Below, one piece after another: positions 15,666 through 25,033 of a stretch of DNA of 37,503 nucleotides. Each line of letters begins with the position of its first letter. Position 1 is the first letter of the stretch. The notes below the pieces were generated by a model. It was given only the letters and a program-made list of their open reading frames with translations. It did no database searches and was not told the DNA's origin. Source of the stretch: BS150m-G50 sp964501185 [NCBI: uncultured Bacteroidia bacterium] (GTDB lineage Bacteria > CAIWAD01 > BS150m-G50); the NCBI GenBank assembly GCA_964501185.1, contig CAZCRT010000030.1, positions 1 through 37,503 on the forward strand, read 5' to 3'. The translations under genes were made by a program, and so were the position numbers.

Positions 15666-18335
15666 TTGGCTACTAAATCAAAAATCACACTCTTCAAGCT
15701 CGCCAGGAAGTTGAATCTTGCTACTGCTACAATTCAGGAGTACCTGGAATCGCTGGAGCTACCGGTTCCTTCCACGCCAATGAAGAAGCTGACCCTGGAG
15801 TCGTGGGAAGCGGTCATTGAAAAATTCGACCCGGCGCAGTATAAGGCCTACAGGCAGGGCGAGGAAGCCGGTACTGATACCGACGCTTCCGATGCTTCCG
15901 ATCTACGCAAAAAAGGGCTGGAGGAACTGCTTCATGTCGACGAAAAGCCAGAAGATGAGAAGATTGAGCTGCCTACAGATCTCTATAATGACCTGAAAGT
16001 AATCAAACAGGCTGAGCCTGAGGAAGAGATCGAGGTAAGTGCCGAGGAAGAAGCCCTGCCTGAAGTGGTGGAGGAAGACATTGAGCCGGAAACGGAGGTT
16101 GTACAGGAAGCACCCAGGAGTGATAAGCTGGATCTGCCAAGCATAACTGCCAGCAAGATCATTGAACATGCGCCTACCGAAGCTCAGAAGAAAGCCGCTC
16201 TGGCTAAGAAAAAACAGGCTGAGGAGAAAGAAGCTGCAACCAAAGAGAAACCTGCCAGGTCAGAACAGACAAAGCCTGAAAAGAAGCAGGAGCAGAAGCA
16301 GGAGAAGAAACGGAAGCGTACCCGCAAGCTGGGTAAGGGTGGCAATGCGGACATAGCCCGTATGAAGTCTTCCCTGAAGGGTGGTGACAGCAGCAGTGCC
16401 GAGCAGATAGTAGAAGGTGTTACGCGTAAGACTACTACTCGTCGTCGCAAGGGCCGCAAGGCCAAGGTGGATGAGAAGGAGATGCTGGCTAACATCCGGG
16501 AAGCTGAAAAAGCGATGGAGTCCCGCACTAAGAAAAAGAAGCACCGCCGGGTACAGGGTGTTGGTGAAATTGACGAAGAGAAGCAGATCCTGCGGGTCAC
16601 GGAGTTTATCACCACTTCGCAGCTGGCAAAACTGTTGGATCAGACAGCCGCCGATCTCATCACCAAGACATTTGAAATGGGACAGTTAATTACCATTAAC
16701 CAGCGTATGGATCGTACCCTGATCGAGCTGCTCTGTGCCGAATTCGAATTCGAAGTCGAGTTTATTTCCGGCGATGATGAACTGGAAGAGGAAACCATCG
16801 TCGATCTTCCGGAAGATATGCAGCCTCGTCAGCCGGTTGTGACAATAATGGGCCATGTCGATCATGGAAAAACCACCCTGCTTGACTACCTGCGTGAAAC
16901 CAAGGTCGTCGATGGAGAGGCCGGTGGCATCACCCAGCATATAGGTGCTTATGAGGTCAACTATAATGACAACTTCATCACTTTTCTCGATACACCGGGT
17001 CATCATTCATTCAGCGCGATGCGAGCCCGTGGTGCCAATGTAACAGATATTGTAGTACTGGTGGTGGCTGCTGACGATGCAGTACAACAGCAGACTCTGG
17101 AAGCTATCGACCATGCACGCGCCGCAGAAGTGCCGATCATTATCGCTATCAACAAAATTGACAAGCCAAATGCTGATCCGGAGCGGGTACGCAAGGAGCT
17201 CTCCGCACACAACCTGCTGGTGGAAGAGTGGGGTGGTGATATTCAGAGCGTGGATATATCAGCCAAGAAGGGTCAGAACATCGACAAACTGATGGATGAA
17301 ATTCTACTGCGTGCCGAGATGCTGGAGCTGAAGGGCAATCCCACCGGGGAAGCTCGTGGCATTGTGGTGGAATCGGAAATGGACAAGGGTCGCGGTGCTG
17401 TTGCCACAGTACTGATTCAGCGTGGAACCCTGCACAAGGCTGAACCGTTTGTTGCCGGTGCCGAGATGGGACGGGTTCGACTGATGGTGGACGAGAATGG
17501 CAGGATTGTCAAGGAAGCTGGTCCTGGAAAACCGGTACAGATCACCGGGCTTTCCGGTGTGCCACAGGCTGGTGACACGCTGGTTGGCTATAAGTCTGAA
17601 AAGGAAGCCCGCCAGGTAATGCTGAAAAAGCAGCAACTGTTGCGGGAACAGTCACAGCAGAAAATTCAGAAGCTCTCGCTGGAGAGTCTCACACGGGATA
17701 TCAAGGATGGCGAGGTTAACGAGCTTTCTGTTATCATCAAGGGTGATGTGGCCGGTTCAGTGGAAGCGATTGCTGACGAGGTGATGAAGCTTGCCAACGA
17801 AGAGGTCAGGGTTAATGTGATTCACAAGGCGGTGGGTGCTATTACTGAAAGTGACGTTATGCTGGCTGTGGCCGGTCAGGCGTTCATTATCGGTTTCCAT
17901 GTTCATCCAACGCAAAATGCCCGCGAAGAGGCTCGTGTACAGAATGTCGATATTCGGATTTACCGGATTATCTACGATATCACCAACGATATCAAGCTGG
18001 CATTGGAAGGGCTTCTGCGTCCCGACGAACAGGAAGAGGTAACAGCCACACTTGAAGTCAGGGAAGTATTCAAGATTTCCAAGGTCGGTTCCGTCGCTGG
18101 TTGCATGGTGGTTTCAGGAAAGATCACCCGTAATGAGCGGGTACGCCTGATGCGGGATAATGTTGAAGTCTATACCGGTGATATTGCCGCACTGAAGCGG
18201 TTCAAGGATGACGCTAAGGAAGTGGCCCAGGGCTACGATTGCGGTGTCCAGATTGCCAACTTCAACGATATCAAAGAGGGGGACATCATTGAGTCCTTCA
18301 AGGTGATTGAGATCAAACGGACGCTGGATATGTAA
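15666..18335 (+). CDS. infB: Translation initiation factor IF-2
   Basis: IF-2 is the GTPase that places initiator tRNA on the ribosome. The protein has 889 residues. An IF2_N domain covers about 5-53 and a long charged Glu/Lys/Arg linker about 60-300, followed by a second IF2_N-like segment at about 311-365. The G domain shows GHVDHGKT (396-403), DTPGH (442-446), NKID (496-499) and SAKK. Domains II-IV follow to the C-terminus. The start codon is TTG, supported by AAGGAAGGA just upstream and by the protein beginning [12 protein letters not shown]. In the switch region the usual GHEAF is GHHSF. The next gene starts immediately after the stop. Confidence 0.97.
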   Translation: MATKSKITLFKLARKLNLATATIQEYLESLELPVPSTPMKKLTLESWEAVIEKFDPAQYKAYRQGEEAGTDTDASDASDLRKKGLEELLHVDEKPEDEKIELPTDLYNDLKVIKQAEPEEEIEVSAEEEALPEVVEEDIEPETEVVQEAPRSDKLDLPSITASKIIEHAPTEAQKKAALAKKKQAEEKEAATKEKPARSEQTKPEKKQEQKQEKKRKRTRKLGKGGNADIARMKSSLKGGDSSSAEQIVEGVTRKTTTRRRKGRKAKVDEKEMLANIREAEKAMESRTKKKKHRRVQGVGEIDEEKQILRVTEFITTSQLAKLLDQTAADLITKTFEMGQLITINQRMDRTLIELLCAEFEFEVEFISGDDELEEETIVDLPEDMQPRQPVVTIMGHVDHGKTTLLDYLRETKVVDGEAGGITQHIGAYEVNYNDNFITFLDTPGHHSFSAMRARGANVTDIVVLVVAADDAVQQQTLEAIDHARAAEVPIIIAINKIDKPNADPERVRKELSAHNLLVEEWGGDIQSVDISAKKGQNIDKLMDEILLRAEMLELKGNPTGEARGIVVESEMDKGRGAVATVLIQRGTLHKAEPFVAGAEMGRVRLMVDENGRIVKEAGPGKPVQITGLSGVPQAGDTLVGYKSEKEARQVMLKKQQLLREQSQQKIQKLSLESLTRDIKDGEVNELSVIIKGDVAGSVEAIADEVMKLANEEVRVNVIHKAVGAITESDVMLAVAGQAFIIGFHVHPTQNAREEARVQNVDIRIYRIIYDITNDIKLALEGLLRPDEQEEVTATLEVREVFKISKVGSVAGCMVVSGKITRNERVRLMRDNVEVYTGDIAALKRFKDDAKEVAQGYDCGVQIANFNDIKEGDIIESFKVIEIKRTLDM

Positions 18336-18617
18336 ATGCGGGTACTGTTGCTGGAAGTAGAATTTCTGCTGCCCGGCGCCCGTTCACTTAAGGATAAGCG
18401 CCGTACAATACGAAGTTTGAAAGACCGGCTTGCAAACCGGTTCAACGCTGCCGTCGCGGAGACTGAATTCATGGAGCAATGGGGGCGTGGCGCCATCGGG
18501 ATGGCCATGGTAAGCAATGATGGTGCTTATCTGCAGCAACAGATGGATAAAGCGATCAGTCTGATTGAGAGTGAACCGGAGATTGACCTGGTGAAAATAG
18601 AACGGGAATCAGTGTGA
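18336..18617 (+). CDS. ylxP: YlxP family protein (DUF503)
   Basis: A 93-residue protein of the DUF503/YlxP family, found in infB-rbfA operons of many bacteria and thought to act in ribosome assembly; its exact reaction is not established. Typical features are the start MRVLLLEVEFLLPGARSLKD followed by KRRTIRSLKDRL and the segment FNAAVAETEFMEQW. A ferredoxin-like alpha-beta fold is expected. The ATG begins directly after the infB stop (TAAATG), and its stop overlaps the rbfA GTG start by four bases (GTGA). Both arrangements indicate translational coupling. Confidence 0.88.
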   Translation: MRVLLLEVEFLLPGARSLKDKRRTIRSLKDRLANRFNAAVAETEFMEQWGRGAIGMAMVSNDGAYLQQQMDKAISLIESEPEIDLVKIERESV

Positions 18618-19015
18618 CATCACAGAAAAGGCTCTTCCGGGTAGCTTCGGAGGTGAAGAAAGCGCTGGCGCAGATAATCAGTCAGCAGCTTAAGGATACG
18701 CCACCAGGGCTGATCAGTATACCTGAAGTGCGGATGACTCCTGATTTACGGCTGGCGCGTGTGTTTATTTCGGTGCCGGGTGATGAGCAGAAGCAACGTG
18801 ATACATTACGCTTCCTCAAACGGCATAACACCGAAATCCGTCGCATTCTGGCAGGAGAACTGCGTTTGAAATATGTGCCGGAACTTCAGTTCAGACTCGA
18901 TGAGTCGCTGGAGAATGTGGATAGATTGAATGAGCTCTTTGCAAAAATAGATGCTGATCGACCTGAAACCGATGATCAGGACGATCTGTCACCGGAAAAT
19001 GATGCAGCTGTCTGA
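18614..19015 (+). CDS. rbfA: 30S ribosome-binding factor RbfA
   Basis: RbfA is a KH-fold protein that binds the immature 30S subunit and aids processing of the 16S rRNA 5' end. At 133 residues it is of normal length. Supporting segments are VASEVKKALAQIISQQLKD, VRMTPDLRLARVFISV and LRLKYVPELQFRLDES, followed by an acidic tail. The start codon is GTG, overlapping the ylxP stop (GTGA). The 3' end overlaps the start of truB by about 17 bases. Placement between infB and truB is the standard order. Confidence 0.94.
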   Translation: MTSQKRLFRVASEVKKALAQIISQQLKDTPPGLISIPEVRMTPDLRLARVFISVPGDEQKQRDTLRFLKRHNTEIRRILAGELRLKYVPELQFRLDESLENVDRLNELFAKIDADRPETDDQDDLSPENDAAV

Positions 19016-19664
19016 AGAAGGTCTGTTGCTGGTCGTGGATAAACCAGCCGGCTGGACCTCCTTTGATGTAGTAGCCAGGGTTCGACGGCTGGCATCTGTT
19101 CGCAAGGTCGGTCACGCAGGTACACTGGATCCATTTGCCACCGGCGTATTGCTGGTACTGCTCGGGAAAATGACCCGGCAACAGGATCGCCTGATGGATG
19201 GTGAAAAGGAGTACAGGTTGACCGCGCGTCTGGGACGGACGACAGACTCGCACGATATCACCGGGAAGCTGACCGGCACTTCCACACTGGCTGGAGTCAA
19301 TCAGAAGTCTATCGAAGCTGCTCTGGAGCAGTTTCGTGGCGTGATACAACAGGTGCCGCCAATGCACTCAGCCCTGAAGGTCAACGGGCAGCGTCTTTAT
19401 AAACTGGCTCATAAGGGCAAGAGTATCACGAGGGAACCGCGTCAGGTGGAGGTAAGACGTTTGCATCTGGTCAACTGGCAACCACCCGGACTGGAGCTGG
19501 AAGTTACCTGCAGTAAAGGCACCTATATCCGCTCTCTGGCCCGTGATCTGGGGCGTGTTCTCGGTTGTGGTGCTTTTGTAGAGACACTGGTGAGAACCAG
19601 AGTTGGTGAGTATCGGCTGGCAGAGGCAATGTCGCTCGATGAGCTTGAAAAAAAACTGAAGTAG
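18999..19664 (+). CDS. truB: tRNA pseudouridine(55) synthase TruB
   Basis: TruB converts U55 in the T loop of tRNAs to pseudouridine. The catalytic motif GHAGTLDP contains the nucleophile Asp44; KPAGWTSFDVV and SKGTYIRSLARDLG are also diagnostic. I placed the start at 18999, with 19002 as the alternative, because the family fold begins at LLLVVDKPAGW; upstream in-frame starts lie inside rbfA and add unrelated residues. The protein is about 221 residues, shorter than the roughly 310 of E. coli, and stops after the RVGEYRLAEAMSLDEL segment, so it lacks a C-terminal PUA domain. Such short forms occur in several lineages, so this is not truncation by mutation. Confidence 0.92.
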   Translation: MMQLSEEGLLLVVDKPAGWTSFDVVARVRRLASVRKVGHAGTLDPFATGVLLVLLGKMTRQQDRLMDGEKEYRLTARLGRTTDSHDITGKLTGTSTLAGVNQKSIEAALEQFRGVIQQVPPMHSALKVNGQRLYKLAHKGKSITREPRQVEVRRLHLVNWQPPGLELEVTCSKGTYIRSLARDLGRVLGCGAFVETLVRTRVGEYRLAEAMSLDELEKKLK

Positions 19665-19667
19665 TTG

Positions 19668-20606
19668 ATGGAAATATACCGTGATCTTAGAAATATCCGG
19701 CCGGAAACGGAGAGTGTGCTCAGCATCGGTAGTTTCGATGGTGTACACAAAGCCCACCAGGAGATAATCCGCCAACTCAATCTGGTTGCCGGGGAGCGGG
19801 GCTGGCAGCAGACGATTGTGACATTTTCACCACATCCACAGCTGGTAGTGCAGTCCCGTGACGATGCACCATTACTGTTGACGGATGATGATGAGAAAGC
19901 AGCGCTGCTGGAAGCTGCCGGTATCAAACGAATGGTGATAATCCCATTTGATCATTCTGTGGCAGCAATGGGAGCCGATCAATTCCTGCGGGAAATCCTC
20001 CAGGAGCAAATTGGTTTCCGGAAGATGATAATTGGTTATAACCATGGGTTCGGCAAAGGGCGCAGTGGTAATCGTGATACATTGAAATTGCTGGGCAAAC
20101 GACTGGGTTATGAACTGGAAGTGATCCCGCCACTGCTGCAGGACGAAGTGCGGATCTCTTCGACACAGGTTCGTAAACGATTACTGCAGGGGGACCTGGA
20201 CGGGGCTGCTGCCATGCTGGGCAGGCCGCACTTTTTCAGTGGCAGAATCATCAGGGGTGCCGGCAGGGGAGGGCAAATGGGCTTTCCCACTTTAAATATG
20301 GAAATTGAAGAAGAACGGAAATTATTGCCACCGGCGGGTGTCTATATTGTCCGGGCGCTGGTAGAGGATCAACGCTACCTGAGTATATTGAATCTGGGTG
20401 ATGCACCCACCTTCGGACGTAACCAGGCAATTCCGGAACTGCACCTGCTGGAATACGATACAGGTGCCGGGAAGAGCGAAAACGTAAAAGTGGAGCTGCT
20501 GCGCTGGCTGCGGTCGATTCGGAAATTTGAGAACAGTGAACAATTGATCGCCCAGCTGCGGCTGGACCGGAGTCAGGCGCTGGAATTTGACCGGGCTGAT
20601 CATTGA
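19668..20606 (+). CDS. ribF: Bifunctional riboflavin kinase/FAD synthetase
   Basis: RibF phosphorylates riboflavin to FMN and adenylates FMN to FAD. The N-terminal nucleotidyltransferase domain shows GSFDGVHKAH (residues 21-30) and the YNHGFGKGRSGN segment. The C-terminal riboflavin kinase domain begins at about residue 185, with RIIRGAGRGGQMGFPTLNM and PPAGVYIV. The protein has 312 residues, as expected. The ATG at 19668 is preferred; a TTG at 19665 directly after the truB stop is an alternative. The position after truB and before rpsO is conserved in many genomes. No riboflavin riboswitch is apparent, in keeping with its place inside the operon. Confidence 0.94.
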   Translation: MEIYRDLRNIRPETESVLSIGSFDGVHKAHQEIIRQLNLVAGERGWQQTIVTFSPHPQLVVQSRDDAPLLLTDDDEKAALLEAAGIKRMVIIPFDHSVAAMGADQFLREILQEQIGFRKMIIGYNHGFGKGRSGNRDTLKLLGKRLGYELEVIPPLLQDEVRISSTQVRKRLLQGDLDGAAAMLGRPHFFSGRIIRGAGRGGQMGFPTLNMEIEEERKLLPPAGVYIVRALVEDQRYLSILNLGDAPTFGRNQAIPELHLLEYDTGAGKSENVKVELLRWLRSIRKFENSEQLIAQLRLDRSQALEFDRADH

Positions 20607-20632
20607 TTTTGAGTTGATAACAGGTAGTCATT

Positions 20633-20690
20633 CGGTCATTGACCGGGTGGCCCGTCTTGACGGAACGTTTCGACGGAACGCAAAGACGTG
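20633..20690 (+). promoter_or_regulatory. Structured leader upstream of rpsO, possible S15 autoregulatory site
   Basis: The 114-base gap before rpsO holds a palindrome (CGGTCA, T, TGACCG, 20633-20645), a compact CGGG/CCCG hairpin overlapping it (from about 20644), and CGTCTT (20653-20658), which can pair with AAGACG (20683-20688). Inside the last stem the nine-base sequence GACGGAACG occurs twice (20659-20667 and 20672-20680). Ribosomal protein S15 is known to repress its own mRNA through leader structures that differ between phyla. Confidence 0.4.
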
Positions 20691-20720
20691 AAAAAACACA
20701 TATAGAAAAAGGAGTAAGAA

Positions 20721-20990
20721 ATGCCTTTGACAAAGGAACAGAAACTTGAATTGATCAAGGAGTACGGTGCTAACGAGCAGGATACCGGTAATGCTGATGT
20801 ACAGGTTGCCCTCCTCTCTTTCCGCATCAAAGAGTTGACAGAGCACACCAAGGTGTTCAAGAAGGATAATCACAGCCGTCGCGGGTTGTTGAAGCTGGTT
20901 GGCAAGCGCCGTCGCCTGCTGGACTACCTGAAGCGGAAGGATATCGAACGCTATCGTGCACTGATCGCGAAACTCGGCATCCGTAAGTAA
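20721..20990 (+). CDS. rpsO: 30S ribosomal protein S15
   Basis: S15 binds 16S rRNA early in small-subunit assembly. The 89-residue length is exact for the family. Diagnostic segments are [40 protein letters not shown] and [13 protein letters not shown]. The start follows GGAG at good spacing. The gene lies directly upstream of pnp with a 23-base gap, the conserved rpsO-pnp order. Its leader is rich in inverted and direct repeats (20633-20690). Confidence 0.97.
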   Translation: MPLTKEQKLELIKEYGANEQDTGNADVQVALLSFRIKELTEHTKVFKKDNHSRRGLLKLVGKRRRLLDYLKRKDIERYRALIAKLGIRK

Positions 20991-21013
20991 TGGACCGGAA
21001 TTAAGGAGATTAA

Positions 21014-23155
21014 ATGCATATCAAGAAAACAGCCGAAATCGGTGGCCGTACATACAGCTTCGAAATCGGTAAAATGGCGAAACAGGCACACGGCAGTGTT
21101 GTCTCACAATTTGGTGAGACGGTTCTGCTCAGTACAGTCTGTGCTTCAGACGAACCTGTTGCCAATCAGAGTTTTTTCCCACTGAGTGTTGATTACCGCG
21201 AGAAGGCGTATGCCGGCGGTAAGTTCCCGGGTGGATTTTTCAAACGGGAGGCACGCCCTTCTGAAAAAGAGATTCTTTCAGCTCGTGTTATCGACAGGCC
21301 GCTGCGCCCGCTTTTCCCCGATAACTTTTTCAATGAAGTTCAGGTGATGAACACCGTTCTCGCATCAGATCGCGAGAATGATGGCGCAACTCTCGGTGTT
21401 ACCGGCAGTTCGCTGGCGCTCTGCATGTCTGATATCCCTTTCAACGGACCGGTTGCTGCGGTAACCGTCGTCAGGTTGAATGGAGAACTGGTACTCAATC
21501 CAACTTATGAACAGGTTGAGGACAGCGAGCTGGAACTGGTCATGGCCGGGTCCGCAGATGACATCATGATGGTCGAAGGAGAAGGGGCCGAGATTTCCGA
21601 GGAGGAAATGCTGGCAGCTATAGAATTCGGTCACAAAGGTGTCAAGCAGCTGATTGCCCTGCAGAATGAAGTTCTGGCGGAGCTGGAAATCACCAAGCGT
21701 GAAGTGCCGGAGCCGGAAATCAACACTGAGCTGGTTGAGAAGATTACCGCCCGCGCGAATGAAACTGTGCAGAAGGCTTGCCGTGTCACTGAGAAGAGTG
21801 AGCGTAATCAGACCATCAAGCAGTTGAAAAAAGATATCTGGGAAGAGTTCGAAGAGGAGTATCCGGAGGAGGAAAAGGTTGTCAAGGGTGTCATTTATGA
21901 CCTGCAGAAAGCCTTTACCCGTGCCAATATCCTGGACGACAACCACCGCCCCGACGGTCGAGGTAACCAGGATATCCGTCAGATAGATTGTGAAACTGAT
22001 CTGCTGCCCCGGGTGCACGGGTCAGCTCTCTTCACCCGCGGTCAGACCCAGGCGCTGGCTACCATTACGCTCGGTACCCGTATCGATGAGCAGAAGGTGG
22101 ACACACTGGAAGGTGAGTACTATAAGAACTATATGCTGCACTACAATTTTCCTCCCTACGCTACCGGTGAAGTGAAGCGTCAGTTCTCTGTCAGTCGTCG
22201 TGAAGTCGGGCATGGCCATCTTGCCGAACGGTCGTTACGGCGGATGCTGCCGCAGGACAAACTGGAATTCCCCTACACCATCCGTATCGTCTCTGAGATC
22301 ATGGAATCGAATGGTTCCTCCTCAATGGCAACTATCTGTGCCGGATCCATGGCAGCTATGAGTGCCGGTGTACCGGTGAAGAAACCGGTTGCCGGTATTG
22401 CGATGGGTATGATCCAGGAAGGTGACAAGAGCGTTATTCTATCTGACATCCTGGGTGATGAAGATCATCTCGGTGACATGGACTTCAAAGTTGCCGGAAC
22501 CAGAGATGGAATCACCGCATTCCAGATGGACATCAAACTGGAGGGTATCGAGTTTGATATCCTGACCAAAGCACTGGCACAGGCCCGTGATGGCCGTTTG
22601 CACATTCTGGATAAGATGAGTCTGGCAATCACCGAAACCCGCAGTGAGATTTCCGACTATGCGCCACGGATCGTCTCTTTCCAGATTCCGGTCGACAAGA
22701 TTGGTACGGTTATCGGACCTGGTGGTAAGATTATCCGTGATATCATCGAGCGGACTGAAAGCAAGATCGATATTGAGGATGATGGCAGTGTCGTTATCAG
22801 CTCAGAGGAAGGGCCTAACGCCATGGAAGCGAGACGCATTATCGAAGACCTGTTGCGTGAACCTGAAGTGGGTGAGGTCTACGATGGTCGTGTTGTCAGT
22901 GTTAAGGACTTTGGCGCATTTGTAGAGATTCTGCCGGGACAGGAAGGACTGCTTCACATCTCGGAAATTGATCACAAGCGGGTTGCGAAAGTCGATGATT
23001 ACCTGCAGCCTGGTGACCGGGTGCAGGTGAAACTACTCTCCGCGCAGAATGGCAAGATGAGTCTATCCCGTAAAGCGATAATGAAACGACCTGAAGGTCA
23101 GGAATCAGATAATGATGATCGCCGTCCAAGACGCGATGACAATCGCAGACGGTAA
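21014..23155 (+). CDS. pnp: Polyribonucleotide nucleotidyltransferase (PNPase)
   Basis: PNPase degrades RNA 3' to 5' by phosphorolysis and takes part in mRNA turnover. The protein has 713 residues. The first RNase PH-like core begins near the N-terminus (FGETVLLSTVCASD, FPLSVDYREK), followed by a helical linker. The second RNase PH core is at about 310-545 (RPDGRGNQDIRQIDCE, GVPVKKPVAGIAMG, ILGDEDHLGDMDFKVAGT). A KH domain follows at about 556-615 (DKIGTVIGPGGKII), then an S1 domain at about 619-690 (VVSVKDFGAFVEILPGQEGL) and an Arg/Asp-rich tail. The start follows AAGGAG. A terminator follows at 23201-23224. Confidence 0.98.
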   Translation: MHIKKTAEIGGRTYSFEIGKMAKQAHGSVVSQFGETVLLSTVCASDEPVANQSFFPLSVDYREKAYAGGKFPGGFFKREARPSEKEILSARVIDRPLRPLFPDNFFNEVQVMNTVLASDRENDGATLGVTGSSLALCMSDIPFNGPVAAVTVVRLNGELVLNPTYEQVEDSELELVMAGSADDIMMVEGEGAEISEEEMLAAIEFGHKGVKQLIALQNEVLAELEITKREVPEPEINTELVEKITARANETVQKACRVTEKSERNQTIKQLKKDIWEEFEEEYPEEEKVVKGVIYDLQKAFTRANILDDNHRPDGRGNQDIRQIDCETDLLPRVHGSALFTRGQTQALATITLGTRIDEQKVDTLEGEYYKNYMLHYNFPPYATGEVKRQFSVSRREVGHGHLAERSLRRMLPQDKLEFPYTIRIVSEIMESNGSSSMATICAGSMAAMSAGVPVKKPVAGIAMGMIQEGDKSVILSDILGDEDHLGDMDFKVAGTRDGITAFQMDIKLEGIEFDILTKALAQARDGRLHILDKMSLAITETRSEISDYAPRIVSFQIPVDKIGTVIGPGGKIIRDIIERTESKIDIEDDGSVVISSEEGPNAMEARRIIEDLLREPEVGEVYDGRVVSVKDFGAFVEILPGQEGLLHISEIDHKRVAKVDDYLQPGDRVQVKLLSAQNGKMSLSRKAIMKRPEGQESDNDDRRPRRDDNRRR

Positions 23156-23200
23156 TTGTATTTGCCAGATAGTCTGACAGAGTGTCAGAAATATCATAGA

Positions 23201-23224
23201 AACCGGGTTCAGGCCCGGTTTTTT
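23201..23224 (+). terminator. Terminator after pnp
   Basis: AACCGGG (23201-23207) pairs with CCCGGTT (23214-23220) around a six-base loop, and the stem merges into six Ts (23219-23224). It lies 45 bases past the pnp stop and probably ends the long rimP-to-pnp transcript. Confidence 0.88.
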
Positions 23225-23279
23225 CTCTCAGATATATCGGTTAAGACTATGGCATGGATTTTGCAATATATTCGGTGAC

Positions 23280-23473
23280 TTGTGCTCAGATACTACCTGC
23301 AATGCACGATGTTGATCCCGGACTGGAACGGCAGGATAACAGCTGCTGAATCCGGTCGCTGTTTTGACGCGAACAGGGGACCGGCGGTATCAGACGCGAG
23401 TCACATTCCTTATGGCAGCCTGCTGACTGGCTTCTGGCATTTGTCGAAAACAGCAGCAGGCTTTTCTTTTTTT
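23280..23473 (+). ncRNA. Candidate small structured RNA with its own terminator
   Basis: Between the pnp terminator and ald there is a second intrinsic terminator (23417-23473) with no gene in front of it. Upstream of it is a strong stem-loop at 23352-23384: CCGGTC pairs with GACCGG and, inside, CTGTT with AACAG. I compared it by eye with RNase P RNA, tmRNA, 6S RNA and SRP RNA hallmarks and saw no match. The 5' end is unknown; the start given is approximate. It could instead be a degraded gene or an extended pnp 3' region. Confidence 0.35.
23417..23473 (+). terminator. Orphan rho-independent terminator
   Basis: A 9-bp stem (23417-23425 with 23454-23462, arms AGCCTGCTG and CAGCAGGCT) with a long loop is followed by a T-rich tract (TTTTCTTTTTTT) to 23473. 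No protein gene precedes it after the pnp terminator. Confidence 0.6.
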
Positions 23474-23594
23474 CCATCCTGAGTATTTTCTCAGTAGACC
23501 TGTTCTGTTATATCGATCAACAGGCACATCTCACCAAAACAGAATTATTTCGCGCACGCTCATGATGCGTTTATAAATATTACGCACAAGCAAA

Positions 23595-23600
23595 TATAAT
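23595..23600 (+). promoter_or_regulatory. Possible -10 element of the ald promoter
   Basis: An exact TATAAT occurs here in an AT-rich stretch. No good -35 sequence sits 16-18 bases upstream, so the promoter may need an activator. It would give an ald leader of about 290 bases. Confidence 0.3.
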
Positions 23601-23621
23601 TTACCAATGATCCCCTGTCTC

Positions 23622-23638
23622 TGTTCAAGAAGTGAACA
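23622..23638. promoter_or_regulatory. Candidate operator upstream of ald
   Basis: TGTTCA, five bases, TGAACA form a perfect inverted repeat. It lies just downstream of the TATAAT at 23595-23600, where a repressor of alanine dehydrogenase could bind. The cognate protein is unknown. Confidence 0.4.
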
Positions 23639-23895
23639 AATATCACCTGTTTTGCGCAACAGAACAGTGTGAATTTCTGGATTCGTAAGACTCTTTTATT
23701 CTGTTAACCTGTGCGTAGAAAAGCTGGTGGTCGACTGTTTTTCCCGGTTGTCAGTCTCAGGCAACATCACTTCCCTTTTACAGTTGGAGAAATCGAAAAA
23801 TGTATCATATTTAGTTTCCCATATATCGGCTTCCAGCATACTCCAGTTTCGATGCCGGTTGCTACTTACTCAAATAACAGGTGAGGAGGATAAAG

Positions 23896-25011
23896 ATGAA
23901 GATTGGTGTTCCAAAAGAGATTAAACCCAGCGAAAATCGAATTGCATTGTTACCGGTCGGTGCTGAACAGCTGATCGCACGCGGTCATGAGGTTTACATT
24001 GAGACCGATGCAGGTGTTGGCAGTGGATTTGATAATGATGCCTATATTGCCGCTGGTGCAAAGATTCTGTCCACACCGGCTGAGGTTTTCGAGACGGCTG
24101 AGATGATCATGAAGGTCAAGGAACCACTGCCTGCAGAGTTCCCGCTGATCAAGGAAGATCAGATTCTGTTCACCTATTTCCATTTTGCTGCTGGTGAAGA
24201 ACTTACCCTCGCCATCCGTGATACAAAGAGTATCGCGATCGCTTATGAAACTGTTTCCGGTTGCAATGGTGAATTGCCGTTGCTGATTCCGATGAGTGAA
24301 GTTGCCGGCCGTATGGCGACTCAGGAGGGTGCCAAGTATCTCGAGCACCGTATGGGTGGCCGCGGTGTTTTGCTGGGTGGTGTCCCCGGAGTGCTGCCGG
24401 GTAAAGTTGTAGTCCTGGGCGGTGGTGTTGTCGGTACAAATGCCGCCAAGATGGCTGCCGGTCTGGGTGCAAGAGTTATCATGATGGATCTTGACCTGGA
24501 GCGTCTGCGCTATCTGGACGATGTGATGCCGAGCAATGTGAATACTATGATGTCAAATCCGGAAAACATTCGCCGTGAAATCAGTGACGCTGACCTGGTT
24601 GTCGGTGCGGTGCTGATTGCCGGTGCCAAGGCTCCTCATCTTATTACACGCGACATGCTGAAGCTTATGCCCAGGCGCTCCGTTGTAGTTGATGTTGCGG
24701 TAGATCAGGGTGGTTGCATTGAGACCTGTAAACCTACCACACACGACGATCCGGTATACACGGTGGAAAATGTGCTGCATTACTGCGTAGCCAACATGCC
24801 GGGCGCGGTTCCCTTCACCTCTACAATAGCACTGACCAACGCCACACTACCTTATGCTATTGAGATTGCGGATCTCGGTGCTGAAAAGGCTGCTCTGAAA
24901 CACCGCAGCATTTATGACGGTATCAATATGTACAAGGGTAAGGTAACTTACGATGCAGTCGCCGAAGCCTTTGGTCTTGAATACACACCACTGGACGAAC
25001 TGTTGAGCTGA
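23896..25011 (+). CDS. ald: Alanine dehydrogenase
   Basis: Ald oxidises L-alanine to pyruvate and ammonia with NAD, or runs in reverse. The protein has 371 residues, the usual length. Residues matching the known active site are Arg15, Lys75 (MKVKEP) and His96 (YFHFA), and the Rossmann motif is VVVLGGGVVGTNAAKMAAG. The start MKIGVPKEIKPSENRIALLP is typical. I chose the ATG at 23896, which follows AGGAGG; an in-frame GTG at 23881 overlaps that ribosome-binding site. It is a single-gene unit with a long leader and its own terminator. It fits a metabolism that gains carbon and energy from peptides and amino acids. Confidence 0.97.
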   Translation: MKIGVPKEIKPSENRIALLPVGAEQLIARGHEVYIETDAGVGSGFDNDAYIAAGAKILSTPAEVFETAEMIMKVKEPLPAEFPLIKEDQILFTYFHFAAGEELTLAIRDTKSIAIAYETVSGCNGELPLLIPMSEVAGRMATQEGAKYLEHRMGGRGVLLGGVPGVLPGKVVVLGGGVVGTNAAKMAAGLGARVIMMDLDLERLRYLDDVMPSNVNTMMSNPENIRREISDADLVVGAVLIAGAKAPHLITRDMLKLMPRRSVVVDVAVDQGGCIETCKPTTHDDPVYTVENVLHYCVANMPGAVPFTSTIALTNATLPYAIEIADLGAEKAALKHRSIYDGINMYKGKVTYDAVAEAFGLEYTPLDELLS

Positions 25012-25033
25012 TGCTCTACTGCTTCATACATGT

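Larger units (their letters stand above)
23225..23880. other. Gene-free stretch between pnp and ald
   Basis: No protein gene is convincing here; short open frames lack ribosome-binding sites and family resemblance. Reading left to right, the stretch holds a structured segment ending in its own terminator (23280-23473, possible small RNA). A short hairpin with CTGAG arms follows near 23480. Next come an AT-rich segment with an exact TATAAT (23595-23600), a perfect inverted repeat TGTTCA-N5-TGAACA (23622-23638) and a long untranslated leader of ald. Confidence 0.6.

Noticed and set aside
21365-22018. Long minus-strand open frame inside pnp
   Set aside because: It lies fully antisense to a highly conserved gene and its translation resembles no known family; it is a coding shadow.
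23282-23482. Short plus-strand open frame in the pnp-ald gap
   Set aside because: It has no ribosome-binding site, shows no recognisable family, and coincides with the hairpin-rich segment and its T-rich terminator.
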